Source: Nocardia cerradoensis NBRC 101014
Lineage (GTDB): Bacteria > Actinomycetota > Actinomycetes > Mycobacteriales > Mycobacteriaceae
NCBI RefSeq assembly: GCF_000308535.1
Contig: NZ_BAFW01000374.1
Coordinates: 1 to 32,647 of the forward strand
DNA: 32,647 nt
Direction: 5' to 3'
Shown here: positions 32,201 to 32,647 of the stretch, piece by piece
How the letters are laid out: every line of letters begins with the position of its first letter
Numbering within the stretch: the first letter of the stretch is position 1
Program-made: the position numbers and the translations under genes
Notes under the pieces: generated by a model
Database searches by the model: none
The model's input: the letters and a program-made list of their open reading frames with translations, nothing else
Told to the model about the DNA's origin: nothing

Positions 32201-32647
32201 CGTCCCGGCGGAATCCAGCAGCGCCGGCACCTCCGCCTCGACAGCGCCCACCGCGACCATCGCTCCGCCCGCGGGCAGCGCCTGCATCAGTCGCCCGCGC
32301 GCCGCCACCAGCACACACGCGTCCGCCAGCGACAGGATTCCCGCCACGTGGGCGGCCGCGACCTCACCGATCGAATGGCCCGCGACCACCTCCGCGCGGA
32401 ATCCCCACGATTCGAGCAGCCGATACAGCGCCACCTCGAATGCGAACAGACCCGCCTGCGCGTACACCGTCCGGTCGATCAGTTTCTCGTCAGCCAACGC
32501 ATGTGACAGCGAAACCGCTTGTCCTAGAAGCGGTTCCAGCCGGGCGACGATCGCATCGAAGTGCTCGGCGAACAGCGGATACGCACGCAGCCCCGCCGCC
32601 ATACCGGCCCACTGCGCACCCTGACCCGAGAACACCACCCCCGTCGA
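23249..32647 (-). CDS. Modular type I polyketide synthase, terminal modules with thioesterase (5' part beyond window)
   Basis: The visible 3,132 or so residues are the C-terminal part of a modular PKS whose start lies to the right. Domain order in reading direction: AT (cut at its start), DH, KR, ACP, then KS, AT, DH, KR, ACP and a TE before the TGA at 23249-23251. Both ATs carry GHSIGEV and VSHAFHS, the malonyl-CoA pattern, not the methylmalonyl YASH form. There is no ER, so each of the two last extensions should leave an unsaturated or hydroxylated two-carbon unit. The TE indicates release of the chain as an acid or macrolactone. No stop or frameshift interrupts the frame. The AT segments are very similar to each other at DNA level, and part of the KS-AT block differs in codon use. 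Confidence 0.97.
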   Translation of the reverse strand, partial: STGVVFSGQGAQWAGMAAGLRAYPLFAEHFDAIVARLEPLLGQAVSLSHALADEKLIDRTVYAQAGLFAFEVALYRLLESWGFRAEVVAGHSIGEVAAAHVAGILSLADACVLVAARGRLMQALPAGGAMVAVGAVEAEVPALLDSAGTAAGDVSIAAVNGPSSVVLSGVEADVLAVAARCAEKGWRTHRLRVSHAFHSALMEPMLDEFAAVIDTLAFGQPTVSLVSTVTGARVTDEMSVPSYWVNQVRDTVRFADAVTAMAESGVSRFAELGPDAVLTPMVTQTLDATSPVVAPSSRRHRADPSTLTAALATLFVTGTDVNWGALYSGTGARRIDLPTYAFQRRRYWLSDESTASGSARAMGLVATEHPLVSAVISQPDSDGADLTGRLSLRTHPWLADHAVMDTVLFPGAGLVELARYAGEQVGCAHLEQLVLRAPLALSETAGTAVRVVVGAEDEAGRRPVRIFSRREDEADALPSWTVHAEGTVTSENDGAAVELRQWPPAGAVAVDIDDVYDALGAQGYHYGPAFQALRSVWRATGDVLYAEVALPQTADAQRFGIHPALLDAALHALRFADARPDGPALPFEWSGVTVYAAGADALRVRLTRVGERGVALDLADTTGAPVATVRHLASRPVDPAQLTTGAAVGNALFRIDWTPIEVGTAETATATWPELGDEVPPVVVLDCPAGNDPATIHAATHHVLEVLQSWTRSRRFTESVLVVRTAGAVSVAGEDITNRAGAAVGGLVRSAQAEHPGRIVLIDIDAELDDLLGGILAASEPQVAVRGGRAYAARLVRAAPAAETVEFDPDETVLITGAGGLLAGLFARHLVATRGVRHLLMLSRRGESASGAAALRAELGDLGADVQFAACDVADRDALAAVLADISAEHPLTGVFHLAGVLDDGAVASLTPARMDTVLGPKVDAAFHLHELTADLPLRAFVLFSSVAGAFGNPGQGNYAAANAYLDALATHRVASGRCGTSLVWGLWDGGMAGQLGDVDRHRMSRSGLLPLSADQGLALFDAATGIAVPVLARLDTESIRHAGNATPALLSGLVPTRRSAASGTFTALRARVASTPDSERFGVLVEIVRGQIAATLGHENPNSIAADRAFNELGFDSITAIEFRNALQAVTGLPLPATLVFDYPTPESLARHLAEEFTGTGRDSEVTATRAVDDDPIAVVGMACRYPGGITSPEELWDLVRTGADAITTLPADRGWDIAGIYDPEPGRAGKSYTREGGFLHGAADFDPEFFGIGPNEATMMDPQQRQLLETSWEALERAGIDPTMLRGSSTGVFAGVMYHDYAQGSGNSATGSLVSGRIAYTLGLEGPAVSVDTACSSSLVAMHLAAGSLRSGECDLALAGGVTVMATPETFVEFSRQRGLSPDGRCKSFADAADGVGWAEGVGVLVLERLSDARRNGHEVLAVLAGSAVNQDGASNGLTAPNGPSQRRVIRQALANAGLSPVDVDAVEAHGTGTTLGDPIEAQALLATYGQDRAADRPLWLGSLKSNIGHAQAAAGVGGVIKMVMAMRHGVLPRTLHVDRPSSKVDWAQGSVELLTESVSWPEVDRPRRAGVSSFGISGTNAHVILEQAPAAETAPTATTVPAVLPWTLSARNGDALTGQAARLASHVAAHLPDPLDVGFSLASTRAVFEHRAVVVGRDRDGLLAGVRALAAGEAVSGVVSGRVVPGSTGVVFSGQGAQWAGMAAELRAAFPVFAERFDRIVDELEPALGQPVSLVEALADEDLVDRTVFAQAGLFAFEVALYRLLESWGVRADVVAGHSIGEVAAAHVAGVLSLEDACVLVAARGRLMQALPAGGVMVAVGASEGDVLPLLGAGVSIAAVNGPSSVVLSGIEADVLAVAARCAENGWRTSRLRVSHAFHSASMEPMLDEFASALGAVTFRRPDMPLVSTATGARVTDEMSDPSYWVRQLRDAVRFADAVHTMAELGATRFAEVGPDAVLTPMVARTLDATTIALATRHHADPETVLTGLARLYVAGAPVDWAGYYAGSGGTRTDLPTYHFQHRRFWATGRLHAGEPSALGLRSTEHPMLGALVAQPEGGGVRLTGRLSTATHPWLADHDVLGVVLLPGTGFVELAVHAGEQVGCPELADLTLLAPLTFSGPGVQIQVVVGDGDETGHRRIDIYSRRDEDDPAVPWTHHAQGRMSPGGEADDPADWADFVQWPPVGATEVTVVGAYDELADHGYNYGPAFRGLTAVWRRGDDLFAEVALPEQTSARGYGMHPALLDAALHALTVGLPRDTDEEAERQTLVPFTWSSVRLYADGARRVRVRLTEPNEGAVTVALADSAGAPLLSVRSLALRPLSPELLAASSRPSGDALYELAWRPGPQPRPAAENSWAEWGAPEPASVLVYRPPADEVAVPARLRTALHDTLGVVQEFLNDERCAASTLAVVTDATGDPAAAAVWGLVRAAQAENPGRIVLVEADSAIAANDLVAAAATGEPELAVDSSGIRVPRLVRAAAPETAPPTAWDSERTVLITGGTGGIGRHLARHLVHEHGVRHLVLAGRRGPAAAADLVAELGALGARVRVAACDVTDRDAVRQLLDSIPAEHPLGAIVHAAGVADNGLVDTLTPAQIDRCLSAKADAAWYLHELTRDAGLSAFVTISSVAGSILPAGQGGYAAANLFLDALATCRHAEGLPATSLAYGMWDIDTGLSQWLGEADRHRLRRQGFSPLPAGAALELFDAALSSGRPVQVPVAIDHAVLRARDAVPALLRDLAAKPGRRQRVTTPDAAALRNHLAQLPEPDRERWLLTHILEHAARLLGHDSTDALDPERDFLESGFDSLAAMELRGALNASTGLALSTAAIFDHKTPAALARHLREELGTAPRAVDGPAGVDDSLYGMFRGAVTTGQAGKGFALLRAVAELRDHFTADEQPERLPAPARLAAGSALPRIICLNPPLATGGAHQYARIAAQLRTGRDVLALPLIGFGAGEPLPATPVAALAAVARGVLEAAQGEPFVLLGHSSGGLLAYLVTEYLEAAGGPAPTGVVMLDTYPAHEGGEWLLQEMAEHMVANEATFGRFDQARLTGMGRYVQVLHELVPGSVDTPALFVQCARSFLDGSSERADWQTRPWDATHTVVPVAADHFTILEDGAAEVAQAIEHWLAR
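23252..23915 (-). other. PKS C-terminal thioesterase domain
   Basis: An alpha/beta hydrolase domain that releases the finished chain. It begins PRIICLNPPLATGGAHQYARI and contains the nucleophile elbow LLGHSSGGLLAYL (about 23,670-23,690), the acid in VVMLDTYPAHEGG and the catalytic His in VAADHFTILED near the end. The LDTY position of the acid, right after the strand following the elbow, matches macrolide-type terminal thioesterases. It is joined to the last ACP by a linker of about 65 residues. Confidence 0.9.
24104..29135 (-). other. PKS last extension module: KS-AT-DH-KR-ACP
   Basis: KS at about 27,870-29,135: VDTACSSSL with active Cys near 28,638, EAHGTGTTLGDP and LKSNIGHAQAAAG. AT and linker at about 26,556-27,580: GHSIGEV at about 27,291-27,312 and SHAFHSASME, malonyl type. 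DH at about 25,665-26,510 with the intact motif HDVLGVVLLP, YNYGPAF and HPALLDAALHAL. KR core at about 24,515-25,170: TGGTGGIGRHLA, SAKADAAW, TISSVAGS and GGYAAAN are all present, but the stereochemical LDD is ADN (HAAGVADNGL). ACP at about 24,104-24,325 with GFDSLAA, Ser at 24227-24229. Confidence 0.93.
29170..32647 (-). other. PKS penultimate module: (KS)-AT-DH-KR-ACP
   Basis: AT and post-AT linker at 31,601-32,647: GHSIGEV at about 32,360-32,380, HAFH at about 32,052-32,071, ending QRRRYWL. DH at about 30,745-31,550: the motif HAVMDTVLFP has its His codon at 31445-31447 and Asp at 31433-31435 where Gly is usual in HxxxGxxxxP; YHYGPAFQ and HPALLDAALHAL supply the other DH landmarks. KR core at about 29,540-30,230: nucleotide loop TGAGGLLAG, GVLDDGAV (the LDD of B-type ketoreductases), FVLFSSVAGAFG and NYAAANAYL. 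ACP at about 29,170-29,390 with GFDSIT as phosphopantetheine site. The KS lies beyond the window. Confidence 0.9.

Noticed and set aside
24677..32506. An open frame of about 2,600 codons on the plus strand, antisense to the PKS
   Set aside because: Its length follows from the G/C-rich codon use of the PKS, in which the codons that would be stops on the other strand (TTA, CTA, TCA) are rare. The translation is Arg/His/Gly/Gln-rich without any domain.
1..32647. CRISPR arrays, insertion sequences, transposases, integrases
   Set aside because: No spaced identical repeats of the CRISPR kind and no transposase or integrase frame was found on either strand.

Overview
The window looks like chromosomal DNA from a high-GC actinomycete, most likely Nocardia or a close relative. 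The reasons are strong G/C bias at third codon positions, frequent GTG and TTG starts, a TrcR-like response regulator, a DinB/mycothiol-type protein, a CYP157-like/CYP154-like P450 pair and large modular type I polyketide synthase (PKS) DNA. The genus is inferred from gene style and not proven.

Left part (1-3.2 kb): the 5' part of an OmpR-type response regulator, a divergent membrane-anchored Gly/Pro-rich protein, a GNAT acetyltransferase, a DUF4345-like membrane protein, and a TetR regulator that has lost the start of its DNA-binding domain. Tailoring region (3.2-12 kb): an ABC-2 permease coupled by a GTGA overlap to a UGT-like glycosyltransferase. Divergent from these is one 868-residue reading frame joining a GT4 glycosyltransferase to a cytochrome P450. 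A DinB-like gene follows convergently. Next come a tightly coupled P450 pair whose first member lacks the ExxR arginine, and a cyclase/hydrolase. This region is the best candidate for an undescribed system: two glycosyltransferases, three P450 domains and an exporter permease, with no scaffold synthase beside them.

Middle (12-21 kb): a 390-bp gene-poor stretch with a gene relic and a 24-bp tandem repeat, an NmrA-like oxidoreductase behind a perfect 11-bp inverted repeat, and a CDF-type cation transporter. A cyanate detoxification locus follows (cynR, beta-carbonic anhydrase, cynS), flanked by two different nucleoside deaminases. The cyn side appears to end inside a truncated gene at about 17,525. 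Then come a TetR regulator with a paired operator, a Rox-like FAD monooxygenase and a decayed HD-GYP/LuxR gene.

Right part (21.4-32.6 kb): an initiator tRNA with its terminator, a nitroreductase, a type II thioesterase, and the 3' end of a modular PKS on the minus strand that runs off the right edge. It shows AT-DH-KR-ACP of one module, then KS-AT-DH-KR-ACP-TE of the last. Both ATs carry malonyl-type motifs and there is no ER, so the last two units should be introduced unbranched and partly unsaturated. The PKS and the nearby type II thioesterase form the edge of a polyketide cluster that continues to the right. Whether the P450 and glycosyltransferase genes 12-20 kb away serve it cannot be decided from this window.
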